Shown here: in pieces, positions 49,602 through 60,294 of the stretch
How the letters are laid out: each line of letters starts with the position of its first letter
Numbering within the stretch: the stretch's first letter is position 1
Assembly: GCF_012489685.1 (NCBI RefSeq)
Contig: NC_080046.1
Coordinates: forward strand, 35,489,176-35,553,175
DNA from: Lotus japonicus
Taxonomy: Eukaryota > Streptophyta > Magnoliopsida > Fabales > Fabaceae
Length of the DNA stretch: 64,000 nt
Direction: 5' to 3'
The notes under the pieces: generated by a model
Told to the model about the DNA's origin: nothing
What the model saw: only the letters and a program-made list of their open reading frames with translations
Databases searched by the model: none
Translations under genes and position numbers: made by a program

Positions 49602-49872
49602 TGTTCTGGGAATGAACATTGAAAGAAGGGATAGTACCTAAAGAGTGGAAGAATGTGCTAGAGAGAGAATGAGAATACTGAATTTCATGTGTTATTTCAT
49701 AAAGTGAGCCAAAAGTCCCCTACAATTAGTAACTACCTCCTATTTATAGAGCTTGGGCACTACCTATTGGGCCTATTGGGCCTCCAAGGCCAAGGCCCAA
49801 CTTAAGGCCAGGGCCCCGTCTCGGGGCGGGCTACACGCTGGGCGTTGCCCCTCTATGGGCTCGCCCAGTCCA
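49602..49872 (-). repeat. LTR of the diverged Tat element
   Basis: 271 bp, TG...CA on both edges (plus strand TGTTCTGGG to CCCAGTCCA), homologous to the 274-bp LTRs at 50937 and 60957. A minus-strand TATAAATA lies at 49741-49748. Confidence 0.85.
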
Positions 49873-50263
49873 CTAGTCCACAAGACACCGAGCTCGAAGT
49901 ATGAGAGCTAAGTGTGTCTTTTAAATGCCATTACATGTATCCTTTAATGCACTGGGATCTAAGCTGCCAACATGGCTTGAGAAAAGAGAAGTAAACTACG
50001 TCGCCAACATGGCGTAAGCAAAAGGAAACAGGCATTTTTGGTCTTTGCGAACAACCCAAACCGGCAAGTCCACAAGTCCACAAGCGGCGAGAACGATCGC
50101 TCCGTACTAGCGATTGGTTGGAGTATGTGAGCGATCGTTCGCCGGCGAGAAAGGTGGCAAGCATTGGTCAGGTACTGATCACCCAAGTGTTGGCTGGCAA
50201 TGTCCCTGGCGAGTGATTAATTTTAATGCTGGTATTACTTGTCAGGCGATGGCGTTTGGTTCC
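49602..50263 (-). mobile_element. 3' end of a diverged Tat-lineage retrotransposon
   Basis: Read on the minus strand, this matches the last ~660 bp of the complete Tat element (about 60570-61230), with many substitutions and small indels. It covers the tract before the 3' LTR plus the whole LTR. It abuts satellite at 49601/49602. On its other side it stops where a different LTR starts (50264), so it was cut by that later insertion; the rest may lie beyond the window. Confidence 0.85.
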
Positions 50264-50751
50264 TGTAACACCCCGATTTCGGTGGCGTAACTTTAGTAAC
50301 CAAAATAAACTTAATGCGGAAAAACGTGAATATTTTTTTTTTATAATAATAACTAAGACAAGACGGAATTAAATAAAACCCAACAATAACAAAAATCAGA
50401 ACTAATATACAATATATAAACAGCCCCCGCTGTAGTAGCAACCTCGTCACGAGTAACCTCCAGTGACGGAAAGAAAAGTGTAACGCCCGTAGGCAATATA
50501 TACAAACCAAATGAAAAGGGTGAAGTGCCCGCAACACCATCCCTCAAAACTGAGAATCAGCTGACCCAATGGCCTGAAAATAAGACCTCCTAAGTCCAAC
50601 CAACTCTCTGTGATTCCCGTAAGGAAACCACACAAAAAGCTATAGGCGGATCTACCTTGTCCCCTAAGTAACAAATGAAGCAAGACTGTCAGAGCTAAAA
50701 CTCTACTCCTACACTAATCCTAACTCGAGGAGCTCATACCAACACTCAAAA

Positions 50752-50936
50752 CTATGTGCTAGCATGATCGTCGTCTGAATCAGAATCCAGAACGACCAAG
50801 TCTACCAACCCTATCCGTCCTCCCCTCGCAACCGCAGTGCGCTCCGATGCTGGACTCACGGGCTTAGGGCCCGAACCCTGATCATCGATGATCGCAACGG
50901 TGGGTGCACTAGACCCTGCCGAAGGCACTCCCACTG
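50752..50936 (-). pseudogene. 3' part of an LTR-embedded frame split by the Tat element
   Basis: About 61 codons ending at a TAG (50752-50754), with a Gly/Ser/Pro/Ala-rich stretch and a very acidic end (DSDSDDD). It continues, in phase through one copy of the 5-bp target-site duplication, from the segment at 61236-61581. Together they make about 176 codons. I do not recognise the product. The Tat insertion breaks it in this copy. Confidence 0.45.
50932..50936. other. Target-site duplication CACTG, left copy
   Basis: CACTG precedes the LTR terminus TGGACTGGG and is repeated after the 3' LTR at 61231-61235. This fixes the true ends of the Tat element and shows its LTR is only 274 bp. Confidence 0.93.
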
Positions 50937-51210
50937 TGGACTGGGCGAGCCCCTAGAGGGGCAACGCCCAGCATGTATCCCGCCCTGAGGCGGGGCCCTG
51001 GCCTTCAGTTGGGCCTTGACCTCGGAGGCCCAATTGGCCCAATAGGTAGTACCCAAGCTCTATAAATAGGAGGTAGTTATCAATTGGAGGGGACTTTTGG
51101 CTCATTTGATGAAATAACACTTGAAATTCAGCACTCTCTCTCATTCTCACTCTCTCTTGGCACAATCCCTCTAGGTACTATGCCTCTCTTCAATGTCCAT
51201 TCCTAGAACA
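50937..51210 (+). repeat. 5' LTR of the Tat element
   Basis: 274 bp from TGGACTGGG to CCTAGAACA, identical base for base to 60957-61230. It contains a TATA box, a 14-bp perfect inverted repeat (GCCCCTAGAGGGGC, 50949-50962) and a GC-rich stretch of repeated GGCC blocks. Confidence 0.96.
51061..51068 (+). promoter_or_regulatory. TATA box of the Tat 5' LTR
   Basis: TATAAATA, about 150 bp before the LTR end, on the gag-pol strand. It is conserved in the 3' LTR (61081-61088) and in the diverged remnant (49741-49748, minus strand). Confidence 0.8.
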
Positions 51211-51212
51211 TT

Positions 51213-51230
51213 TGGCGCCGTCTGTGGGGA
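51213..51230 (+). other. Primer-binding site of the Tat element
   Basis: TGGCGCCGTCTGTGGGGA lies two bases after the 5' LTR. It starts with TGGCGCC, as sites complementary to a tRNA ending GGCGCCA do. I cannot assign the tRNA with confidence; it is not the initiator-Met site used by the chromovirus. Confidence 0.8.
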
Positions 51231-51368
51231 CCGAACCCCTCCCATTCACGTGGATTGATTGTGCATGAAGTTACCTCTGATTGTGATTAGGCAATTCTCT
51301 AGTTTTCTGATTTTAATTCTGTGACTAGTGTTGGTTCTCCGATCGAGTTTGCATCGTTTCTGGTTTGG

Positions 51369-54300
51369 ATGGAGACTCGACGCAGGAGGCAGCATCATTC
51401 ACCAATGCGACAGCGGATTTCGCCGCCTCGGCGGCCTCATCGTGTGGACTTGGATTCTCCGGTACGAACGACAGGAGTACAGTCGCCTTCTCCTCTTCCA
51501 TCACCACCACCTCCTCCATCGCCTTCACAGGTGGGATCTCTGGAGCGCTCACCAGAGAATTCACCTGCTCCGGAACAACAGCCGGCGGTGACACAGGAGC
51601 AATGGCGCCATTTGATGCGCAGTATTGGCAACATCCAGCAGCGGAATGAGCATCTACAGGCTCAGTTAGATTTCTACCGTCGCGAGCAGCGAGATGATGG
51701 AAGCAGAGAAGCAGACTCCGTGGCTGAGTTCCGTCCGTTCTCGGAAGATGTTGAGAATGTGGCGATTCCGGATAACATGAAAACGTTAGTTCTGGATTCT
51801 TACAGCGGAGATTCCGATCCGAAAGATCATCTTCTGTATTTTAATACGAAGATGGTGATAATTGCGGCGTCAGATGCGGTGAAGTGCAGGATGTTTCCAT
51901 CGACGTTCAAATCGACGGCGATGGCGTGGTTCACAACTTTGCCGCGTGGATCGATTTCAAATTTCAGAGACTTCTCATCCAAGTTTCTAGTGCAATTCTC
52001 GGCAAATAAGAATCAGCCGGTGACAATCAATGACCTATACAATATTCGCCAGCAGGAAGGGGAGTCACTGAAAGAGTACATGGCAAGGTATAGCGCGGCG
52101 TCGGTAAAGGTAGAGGACGAGGAGCCTCGAGCTTGTGCTTTAGCATTTAAAAACGGTTTGCTGCCGGGAGGGTTGAACAGCAAATTGACACGTAAGCCGG
52201 CGCGCTCGATGGGAGAGATGCGTGCTCGTGCCAGCACTTATATTCTCGACGAGGAGGACGACGCTTTCAAAAGAAAGCGCGCGAAGTTGGAAAAGGGCGA
52301 CACGTCGCCCAAGCGCGTGAAAAAAGATAGGAGCAGCGAAGATAAGGGGGAAGGCAAACAGCAGAGGCCGGGTAAGGGGAAGTCGGTATTCAAACCGACC
52401 AAGGAACAGTTGTATCCACGGCGCGATGATTATGAACAACGTCGGCCTTGGCAATCTAAGTCTCATCGCCAGCGGGAGGAAACTGATATGGTGATGAACA
52501 CAGATGTATCGGATACGCTCCGTGGGGCAAGCGACGCAAATCTAGTGGATGAGCCGGAGGCCCCAAAGTATCAGCCACGGGACGCCAATCCCAAGAAGTG
52601 GTGCGAGTTCCACCGGTCCGCCGGGCATGATACGGATGACTGTTGGACTTTGCAGCGGGAGATTGACAAGTTGATTCGGGCGGGATATCAAGGAAATCGT
52701 CAAGGCCAGTGGCGCAATGGAGGCGATCAAAACAAAGCGCACAAGCGGGAGGAGGAGCGAGCGGACACTAAGGGCAAGAAAAAGCAAGAATCAGCGGCTA
52801 TCGCCACAAAAGGGGCTGATGACACGTTCGCTCGACACTCAGGACCGCCCGTCGGGACCATCAACACCATCGCCGGGGGATTTGGCGGCGGTGGCGACAC
52901 TCACGCGGCGCGTAAACGCCATGTTCGTGCCGTAAATTCCGTTCATGAGGTCGCTTTTGGATTCGTACACCCTGACATAACAATCTCGATGGCGGACTTT
53001 GAGGGGATAAAGCCTCATAAGGACGACCCGATTGTGGTGCAGTTAAGGATGAACAGTTTCAACATTAGAAGGGTACTCCTGGATCAGGGTAGTTCGGCTG
53101 ATATTATCTATGGTGATGCATTTGACAAGTTGGGACTAACTGACAATGATCTAACTCCATACGCGGGAACCTTGGTAGGTTTCGCGGGGGAGCAAGTAAT
53201 GGTGCGGGGATACATTGATCTAGACACAATATTTGGGGAAGACGAGTGTGCTAGGGTTTTGAAGGTAAGGTATCTGGTTCTCCAGGTGGTAGCATCCTAC
53301 AATGTCATCATTGGGCGAAATACGTTGAATCGCCTTTGTGCTGTAATTTCGACAGCCCACTTGGCGGTCAAGTATCCGCTAAGCAGTGGAAAGGTGGGAA
53401 AGCTGAAAGTGGACCAGAAGATGGCGAGGGAGTGTTACAATAATTGCCTTAACTTGTACGGCAAGAAGAGTGCGTTGGTTGGTCATAGATGTTATGAAAT
53501 CGAAGCTTCGGATGAAAATCTTGATCCCCGGGGCGAGGGGCGAGTAAATAGGCCCACGCCAATTGAGGAAACGAAGGCGCTAAAGTTTGGCGATCGCACT
53601 TTGAAGATTGGGACCAGACTGACGGAAGAGCAGGAGACGCGCCTGACAAAACTGCTTGGGGAGAACTTAGACTTGTTTGCTTGGAGCTGCAAAGACATGC
53701 CTGGAATTAATCCAAATTTCATATGCCATCGGTTAGCATTGAATCCAAGTGTCAAGCCAGTTTCACAACTTAGGAGGCGCTTGGGTGGCGACAAAGGGAA
53801 GGCGGTGCAACAGGAGGTCGACAAGTTGTTGGCGGCAGAGTTCATCAGGGAAGTGAAGTATCCGACGTGGTTGGCAAACGTCGTAATGGTGAAGAAGGCG
53901 AACGGGAAATGGCGAATGTGTGTAGATTACACAGACTTAAACAAAGCATGTCCAAAAGATTCGTATCCCCTTCCCAGCATCGATAGCCTTGTTGATGGTG
54001 CCTCGGGCAACGAACTGCTTAGCTTGATGGATGCTTATTCTGGCTATCATCAAATCCGCATGCACCCGGCAGACGAGGACAAAACGGCTTTTATGACTGC
54101 CAGAGTCAATTATTGCTATCGCACCATGCCGTTTGGACTAAAGAACGCTGGGGCTACCTACCAAAGATTGATGGATAGGGTTTTTGCTAGGCAGGTGGGA
54201 AGAAACATGGAGGTTTACGTTGATGACATGATTGTTAAATCAGTACGAGGTTTAGACCATCATCAAGATCTGGAGGAAGCATTTGGCGAAATAAGGAAGC

Positions 54301-56735
54301 ACAGTATGCGCCTCAATCCGGAGAAATGCTCTTTTGGTGTTCAAGGGGGCAAGTTTTTGGGATTCATGATCACATCCAGAGGAATCGAGATAAACCCAGA
54401 AAAATGCAAGGCGATTCAGCAGATGAAAAGCCCTTCCAATGTGAAAGAGGTCCAACGTTTGACGGGGCGAATAGCAGCTTTATCTCGGTTTCTTCCCAAG
54501 TCTGGTGACAGATCTTTTCCTTTTTTCAAGTGTCTTCGCAAGAATGTCGTATTCGAGTGGACGGCGGAGTGTGAGGAAGCTTTCGTTCGCCTCAAGGAAC
54601 TCCTATCGTCACCGCCGATCTTGTCGAAACCAATACAGGGACACCCGCTGCATTTGTATTTTGCTGTGAGCGATAGTGCTCTGAGTTCTGTGATGTTGCA
54701 GGAGATAGATGGCGAGCATCGAATTGTTTATTTTGTTAGTCACACACTCCAGGGCGCGGAGGTCAGATATCAGAAAATTGAGAAGGCGGCGCTGGCGGTC
54801 CTCGTCACCGCCCGGCGGTTGAGACCTTATTTTCAGAGTTTTCCCGTGAAGGTGCGGACGGATTTGCCCTTGAGGCAAGTATTACAAAAACCGGATTTAT
54901 CAGGTAGATTGGTCGCCTGGTCGGTTGAATTGTCAGAGTATGGTTTGCAATACGATAAGCGGGGCACGGTTGGTGCGCAGTCACTAGCTGACTTTGTGGT
55001 CGAGTTGACTCCAGATCGGTTTGAAAGAGTGGACACTCAGTGGACTCTCTTCGTGGATGGATCCTCCAATAGTAGTGGCAGCGGCGCGGGAGTAACGTTA
55101 GAAGGGCCGGGGGAACTAGTGTTGGAGCAATCCCTGAAATTCGAGTTCAAAGCAACGAACAACCAAGCAGAATATGAAGCTCTCATCGCCGGATTGAAGT
55201 TGGCGCGGGAAGTGAAGATCAGGAGTTTGTTGATAAGAACGGACTCACAATTGGTGGAGAATCAAGTGAAGGGAACTTTCCAGGTCAAAGATCCTAATCT
55301 GATCAAGTACCTTGAGCGGGTACGGTATTTGATGACACTCTTTCAAGAGGTCGTGGTAGAGTACGTTCCTCGGGCAGAAAATCAGCGGGCGGACGCGCTA
55401 GCCAAACTGGCGAGCACGCGGAAGCCCGGCAATAACAAAAGTGTGATTCAGGAAACGCTGGCGTACCCAAGCATCGAAGGCGAGCTCATGTCCTGCGTAA
55501 ACAGAGGGAGAACATGGATGGATCCCATAATATCTATCTTGGCGGGGGACCCGGCAGAAGTGGAGCAATGCACGAAGGAGCAGCAGCGGGAGGCGAGTCA
55601 CTATACTCTCATTGACGGACACTTGTATCGCCGTGGTTTCTCGACGCCATTGTTGAAATGTGTATCGCCAGAGAAGTACGAAGCGATAATGTCTGAAGTA
55701 CATGAAGGAGTGTGCGCGAGCCACATCGGGGGAAGGTCTTTGGCTTGCAAAGTGTTGAGGGCGGGTTTTTACTGGCCCACCCTCAGGAAAGATTGTATGG
55801 ACTTCGTGAAGCAGTGCAAGGAGTGTCAAGTGTTCGCGGATTTGTCTAAGGCACCGCCAAAGGAGTTGGTAACGATGAGCGCCCCGTGGCCTTTCGCCAT
55901 GTGGGGTGTGGACTTAGTTGGACCTTTCCCGACCGCCAGGGCACAAATGAAGTTTATATTGGTGGCGGTGGACTACTTCACTAAGTGGATTGAGGCTGAA
56001 CCCTTGGCCAAGATTACTTCTGCAAAGATAGTCAATTTCTACTGGAAGCGTATTGTTTGCAGGTTCGGGATCCCAAGGGCGATCGTATCTGACAATGGGA
56101 CCCAGTTTTCAAGCAGTCAAACAAGGGAGTTCTGCAAGGAAATGGGCATACAGATGAGGTTCGCCTCTGTTGAGCATCCGCAGACGAACGGGCAGGTGGA
56201 ATCTGCAAACAGGGTAATCCTACGAGGACTAAGACGACGGCTCGCGGAGGCTAAGGGAGCTTGGTTGGATGAACTTCCGGCGGTGCTGTGGTCGTACAAC
56301 ACCACCGAGCAATCTACTACAAGGGAAACCCCCTTTAGAATGACCTATGGGGTAGATGCCATGTTGCCGGTGGAGATTGACAACTTTACATGGCGGACTC
56401 GACCAGGTTTTGAAGAGGAAAATGAGGCCAACATGGCGGTGGAGCTGGACCTTTTGTCGGAAACGCGCGACGAGGCGCACATTCGGGAAACAGCGATGAA
56501 GCAGCGCGTGGCGGCAAAGTTCAACAGCAGGGTTCGCGTCCGAGATATGCAGGTTGGCGACCTGGTCCTCAAGTGGCGATCGGGAGCCCCGGGGAACAAG
56601 CTTACTCCCAACTGGGAAGGGCCCTACCGCATTATTAAAGTTCTTGGTAATGGGGCCTATCACTTAGAAGAGCTTGATGGGAGGCGGTTACCTCGATCGT
56701 TCAATGGTTTGAGCTTGCGCTACTTTTATAGTTGA
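51369..56735 (+). CDS. Tat gag-pol polyprotein with dual RNase H, 1788 codons
   Basis: The first good ATG after the leader is at 51369; the frame is open slightly upstream but has no ATG there. Domains: gag (about 136-297); a His-rich knuckle CX2HX4HX4C (411-424); protease with DQGSS (about 570); reverse transcriptase with YVDD (Y at 950); a Ty3-type RNase H (about 1093-1158) in which the first catalytic Asp is replaced (AVSD instead of DAS); an archaeal-type RNase H with its full set (D1230 in FVDGSS, the Glu of NNQAEYE, the Asp of TDSQ, the Asp of RADA); integrase HHCC region (about 1443-1490) and core (GVDLVG, SDNGTQF, NGQVES; about 1513-1624); GPY-type end. No chromodomain. No stop or frameshift. 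Role: capsid, reverse transcription and integration of the element. Confidence 0.95.
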   Translation: METRRRRQHHSPMRQRISPPRRPHRVDLDSPVRTTGVQSPSPLPSPPPPPSPSQVGSLERSPENSPAPEQQPAVTQEQWRHLMRSIGNIQQRNEHLQAQLDFYRREQRDDGSREADSVAEFRPFSEDVENVAIPDNMKTLVLDSYSGDSDPKDHLLYFNTKMVIIAASDAVKCRMFPSTFKSTAMAWFTTLPRGSISNFRDFSSKFLVQFSANKNQPVTINDLYNIRQQEGESLKEYMARYSAASVKVEDEEPRACALAFKNGLLPGGLNSKLTRKPARSMGEMRARASTYILDEEDDAFKRKRAKLEKGDTSPKRVKKDRSSEDKGEGKQQRPGKGKSVFKPTKEQLYPRRDDYEQRRPWQSKSHRQREETDMVMNTDVSDTLRGASDANLVDEPEAPKYQPRDANPKKWCEFHRSAGHDTDDCWTLQREIDKLIRAGYQGNRQGQWRNGGDQNKAHKREEERADTKGKKKQESAAIATKGADDTFARHSGPPVGTINTIAGGFGGGGDTHAARKRHVRAVNSVHEVAFGFVHPDITISMADFEGIKPHKDDPIVVQLRMNSFNIRRVLLDQGSSADIIYGDAFDKLGLTDNDLTPYAGTLVGFAGEQVMVRGYIDLDTIFGEDECARVLKVRYLVLQVVASYNVIIGRNTLNRLCAVISTAHLAVKYPLSSGKVGKLKVDQKMARECYNNCLNLYGKKSALVGHRCYEIEASDENLDPRGEGRVNRPTPIEETKALKFGDRTLKIGTRLTEEQETRLTKLLGENLDLFAWSCKDMPGINPNFICHRLALNPSVKPVSQLRRRLGGDKGKAVQQEVDKLLAAEFIREVKYPTWLANVVMVKKANGKWRMCVDYTDLNKACPKDSYPLPSIDSLVDGASGNELLSLMDAYSGYHQIRMHPADEDKTAFMTARVNYCYRTMPFGLKNAGATYQRLMDRVFARQVGRNMEVYVDDMIVKSVRGLDHHQDLEEAFGEIRKHSMRLNPEKCSFGVQGGKFLGFMITSRGIEINPEKCKAIQQMKSPSNVKEVQRLTGRIAALSRFLPKSGDRSFPFFKCLRKNVVFEWTAECEEAFVRLKELLSSPPILSKPIQGHPLHLYFAVSDSALSSVMLQEIDGEHRIVYFVSHTLQGAEVRYQKIEKAALAVLVTARRLRPYFQSFPVKVRTDLPLRQVLQKPDLSGRLVAWSVELSEYGLQYDKRGTVGAQSLADFVVELTPDRFERVDTQWTLFVDGSSNSSGSGAGVTLEGPGELVLEQSLKFEFKATNNQAEYEALIAGLKLAREVKIRSLLIRTDSQLVENQVKGTFQVKDPNLIKYLERVRYLMTLFQEVVVEYVPRAENQRADALAKLASTRKPGNNKSVIQETLAYPSIEGELMSCVNRGRTWMDPIISILAGDPAEVEQCTKEQQREASHYTLIDGHLYRRGFSTPLLKCVSPEKYEAIMSEVHEGVCASHIGGRSLACKVLRAGFYWPTLRKDCMDFVKQCKECQVFADLSKAPPKELVTMSAPWPFAMWGVDLVGPFPTARAQMKFILVAVDYFTKWIEAEPLAKITSAKIVNFYWKRIVCRFGIPRAIVSDNGTQFSSSQTREFCKEMGIQMRFASVEHPQTNGQVESANRVILRGLRRRLAEAKGAWLDELPAVLWSYNTTEQSTTRETPFRMTYGVDAMLPVEIDNFTWRTRPGFEEENEANMAVELDLLSETRDEAHIRETAMKQRVAAKFNSRVRVRDMQVGDLVLKWRSGAPGNKLTPNWEGPYRIIKVLGNGAYHLEELDGRRLPRSFNGLSLRYFYS

Positions 56736-57534
56736 TTGCAGGCGAGAAAGTGAACAAGTCGGAATCGCCGGAGCCAGATATCTTTAAGATTTTCCGAAGT
56801 GTTTTCAAATTGTCCAATGTACTGCAACGACAAATCAATAAAATAAGACGAAAATTCACGAAATTCGTGTCCAAAAAAATTCCAGGGATTCCCTGACGAT
56901 CGGAATTGCCGATCGACATAAAGAATTACGGCGATCACTAAGTGGGACAAGCTTGATCCCCAAAGGGGCTTGCTGGAACCCTGAAGGTTGTGGCGATTCC
57001 ACAAATGGCCTTTGACGCCTGGGAATCACCCTCCGGAAAGTCTGACGTGATCGCCGGTCCCGTAAACGATGTGCTGGGTAAGTCTCGCCAGAATACGACG
57101 AGCGCCGTTAACTAGGCAAAAGTCTTGGGACCCCCAAATGGCCATTGGGATCCAAGCATTGTAAGCCCCGAGCGGGCAAAGCCCCGGGCGAAGTCCTCGA
57201 GAATGGAGGCCGTTTCTTCCTATTAGGGAAAAAACGTCTAAAGTCTTGGTGGTGGAATACCAAGCAACAAGTCCTAGTTAAAATTAACGCACGAAATCGT
57301 TAGGCGTAATTCAATCATATGACGCGTGAAAAATAGCGCAAGATATAAGGTCGGCGAATGAATAGGAGGGAAGGCGAGGCGATTAGTGTACGGCGAAAGC
57401 ATTCCAATATGACTTACAAAATATCCAACGGCGATATAAAAAGCTATGGCGAAAGGTTGCTTAAACATAGACGAATGGCGGAAAAGTACACTACAAGGTG
57501 ACAGTAAAAGATAAAAGTAATGTTAAAAATTACA
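56736..57534. other. Non-coding spacer between Tat pol and the antisense gene
   Basis: About 800 bp between two converging genes. No convincing frame on either strand and no repeat. It would hold the 3' ends of both transcripts. Confidence 0.7.
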
Positions 57535-59108
57535 TTATTCATTGTTTTCTTTATCCTGTTCTTCTTCTTCCTCTTCTTCTTCAGTCGCTGTCCAGAGGTT
57601 TTGGTCAATCAGGGGAGGATCGTCGGGACCAACCAGTCCTGCGGCGGTTATCTCTTTCATTACTCCCATGGCGCTAAAGTCAAAGTTCGGGTACAAATGT
57701 TGGGCCTGGTCTTTGGCGAGGTAGAAACCGCGCTCGCGGTTGTCAAGGGCGATGTCAGCGGCTTGTTCCCTCGCCTCAATGGCTTTGGCCTTCTCCGTCG
57801 CCAGCTCGTCCTCTAGACTTTTGATCTTTGCTAGTTGGGAAGCAATTTCAGCATCTTTCGTGGCGAGGGCCTCGGCATGAGTTTCGGTCGCTTTCTTGAT
57901 CTCCTCGGACGTAGCCTGCATCACCGCCTCCATGTCAGATTTCGCCAAGGCCAAGGACTCCGCAGACTTTTTCTCTTGCTCTGCCAACGCCTTTTTCACT
58001 AACTCCAGCTCAGCGCACAGTATGGCAAGCTCTGACTCCTTAGCAATCAGCGCCTCGCCTCGGGCGATCAAGTCCTTCTCAGCTTGCTCTTTTTCCTTCT
58101 TGCAAGCTTGAAGGCTTGCATCAAGCTCATCTGCTTCTTCCTTCATCAGCGCCAGCTGATCCTCCAGCTCGCCGATTTTAATCCCCGCCGTGCCAATCAT
58201 CTTGTCGGCATAGACTTTGTCTTTTCCTGCCTGCGTCGCCAGTTTGTCGAAACGTTTTTCCCAAGCAGCGGCGGCTTCTTGATGCTTAGCACTTTCGGCC
58301 TTCAACCGCTCAGCTTCAACGTTGGCGGCATTGAACTTCTCAAACGTGTGAGCAAAGATGCTCCCAGCGCGTAGGAGGCAAGCAAGAGTCTCCTCCTTGG
58401 TGACATTCAGGCCCTGACTCAAAACTTCTTTTTCTATAACGTCACGGTTGAGACCAGCAAGTAAGAATTCTGAGGGTTCAATGGCGTTGGGGAGCATATT
58501 ATAGTAGCTTGAAGAACCGACCTCAGGAGCAGGGGCTTGTTCAATTTGAGCTGCTTCAGAGGAAGTGGCAGCGCCAGGACAGGATTTTTCCCCTTGATGA
58601 GGCGGGGAAGGCATGGAGCCTGCATCATGTGTAGAGGGCGGGCTAGGAGGCGCATCTTGGCGAGGAGGAGACTTTGGGGTTTCATTTTCTTTTTCCTTAT
58701 CTCCAATAGGAGTGTCGGAAGATGCAGCAGCTTTTGTGGCGTTAACGCCGGCGGAGGCGACTGTGGCGCCAATAGAGGACTCAGCGGCAGCAGCAGCGGT
58801 CGCACCGGCGGAGGCAGGAGAAGAAGCCGGTACGGCGGTTGGCTCGGTAGCTGCGGCGACAGAGGCTTCAGCGACATTTTTGCCTTTAGGCGCAGCAGCA
58901 GTGGTGGGCTGAGCGCCAGGGTTGGATGTGCCGGCGTTGGAGGAGGCTTTGGTCAATCTTCTCCTCTTGGGAGCTTTGGTGCTCTCGGCTTGGTTCTCAG
59001 CATCGCCCCGTTTTTTCGCGTCGCCCTCAGTGTTGAATTTTGGGGAAAAGCGAGCCATTCTCCTCTCGCGGGCCTTCAGGAGCTCGGCGTTCGTGAAATT
59101 CATATCTT
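57535..59108 (-). CDS. Tat antisense gene, exon 2 (coiled-coil region)
   Basis: The frame is open from 59166, but the first 19 codons look intronic: a strong acceptor (pyrimidine run then GTTACAG) places the exon start at 59108, in phase with exon 1. The exon encodes a basic start, a long Ala/Ser/Pro-rich linker with PPSPPS-type motifs, then a heptad-rich coiled coil of about 200 residues (many E, K, A and L) and an acidic end (a run of nine Glu in the last ~20 residues). Family knowledge: Tat-lineage elements such as Grande carry an antisense frame of unknown function downstream of pol, with N-terminal globular and C-terminal coiled-coil parts. No function is claimed. Confidence 0.8.
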
Positions 59109-59190
59109 CTGTAACAATAAAAAAAACGATCAGTGATAACATAGGAGTCGAGAAAGGAAATGTCAATAATAAAAGTGAGCTATGGGCAAC
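59109..59190 (-). other. 82-bp intron of the Tat antisense gene
   Basis: On the minus strand the donor is CTTAG/GTTGCC and the acceptor is GTTACAG/AAG after a T-rich tract. Exon 1 ends with one base of a codon and exon 2 supplies two, so splicing is in phase. Unspliced, the exon 1 frame stops about three codons into the intron. The two adjacent frames are therefore one gene. Confidence 0.8.
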
Positions 59191-60079
59191 CTAAGTATTT
59201 GGGAGTTCTTGAGAGGTCAGCGCCCTCAAGGACTGTTGTGCAGTCAAGGATGGGAAGTGGGGCAAGGAGATTAAGAAAGGCTTTATCGTTGGCGGACAAG
59301 GAATCCTCTGAAGGATCGGTGATCCCGTTGGGCTTCTCTGTCCAGTAAAGAGGAAAGAGGGCGGTCCCGTCTCTGAGGGTGAATGCTTCTGGGTAGGCGG
59401 GATGAACCGCCACACGGAAGTACTTTCGTGCGAAAGAGGACTTCGCGTTACTTTTGTGGGGATGCAAACACTTCCGGCCGGCTCGGGCCTTCAAGGAAAT
59501 CCATCCTTTGTTTTTGATGGACTTGGGGTCGACGTCGTAAAGGTAGAAGAAACTGGTGGGGGATGGGGCGATGCCGACAGCGGCGCTTAGGATTTCAAAA
59601 CATCGAATGAAGGCCCAGGCGTTAGGGTGGAGTTGACAGGGAGCCGCGTTGATGTCGCGGAGGACGGTTTGGACAAAGGGCGAGAAAGGAAGCCTGATTC
59701 CAAGCTCGCTAAACATGTATTCGTACGCAAAGAAAAAATGGGATCTCTTTACGTCGCCGTCTGGCTTGTGAAGCCAGGGGCGATCCCCGGGACTGCAAAC
59801 CCAGATCCTGAGTTTGGCGTTAAACTCATCGTCATTGGACAAGCCACCCAGGGAGTTCACGAATTGCACAATGGGATCGCTATCTTGGAAGATGGAAGGT
59901 TGATCTATAGCCTCGTGTTTGGGGGCTACTTGGACTGGAAGGGGCAGAGTGGCGTAGGTTTGTAGTCGGTGAGCTGGGATCTCCGGAACCTCTAAACGGA
60001 GGCCGCCGGCAGCGGTGGAGTCAGGGTCGCTTTCGGAGGAGGAAGAAGAGTGATTAGGGGAGGTAGGGTTTGAAGCCAT
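59191..60079 (-). CDS. Tat antisense gene, exon 1 (putative gypsy-type transposon domain)
   Basis: The likely start is the ATG at 60077-60079 (MASNPTSPN), about 215 bp after a TATA box; the frame is open further upstream, but that part precedes the promoter and is low-complexity. After a Ser-rich start come about 230 residues with a globular domain (RPWLHKPDGD, FFFAYEYMFSELG, LPFSPF, FYLYDVDP) that resembles the plant family named 'putative gypsy type transposon' (Pfam PF04195, from memory). With exon 2 the product is about 820 residues, transcribed against gag-pol. Biochemical function unknown. Confidence 0.75.
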
Positions 60080-60294
60080 TTTTAGAAGGCAGTGAAGTGA
60101 AAGAAAAGAAAAGATCAGTATGTGTGCGATGTAAAGATAAGGACAGTGGGACTCACCGGAGTAGGATGTGAAGAGTGGGTAGCGGAAAGGGTGATAAGCG
60201 ACGGCTCCGGAGCGGAAGTGGGCAGAAGGAGATTGGTAAGCGATTAGGGAAGTGAAGAGGGGTCTTGGAAAGGGATGACAGTGGGGAAGAAGGG

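Noticed and set aside
59109..59166. Hydrophobic start of the frame at 59166, which looks like a signal or membrane segment
   Set aside because: It is the intron's pyrimidine-rich 3' part read as protein; the exon begins at 59108.
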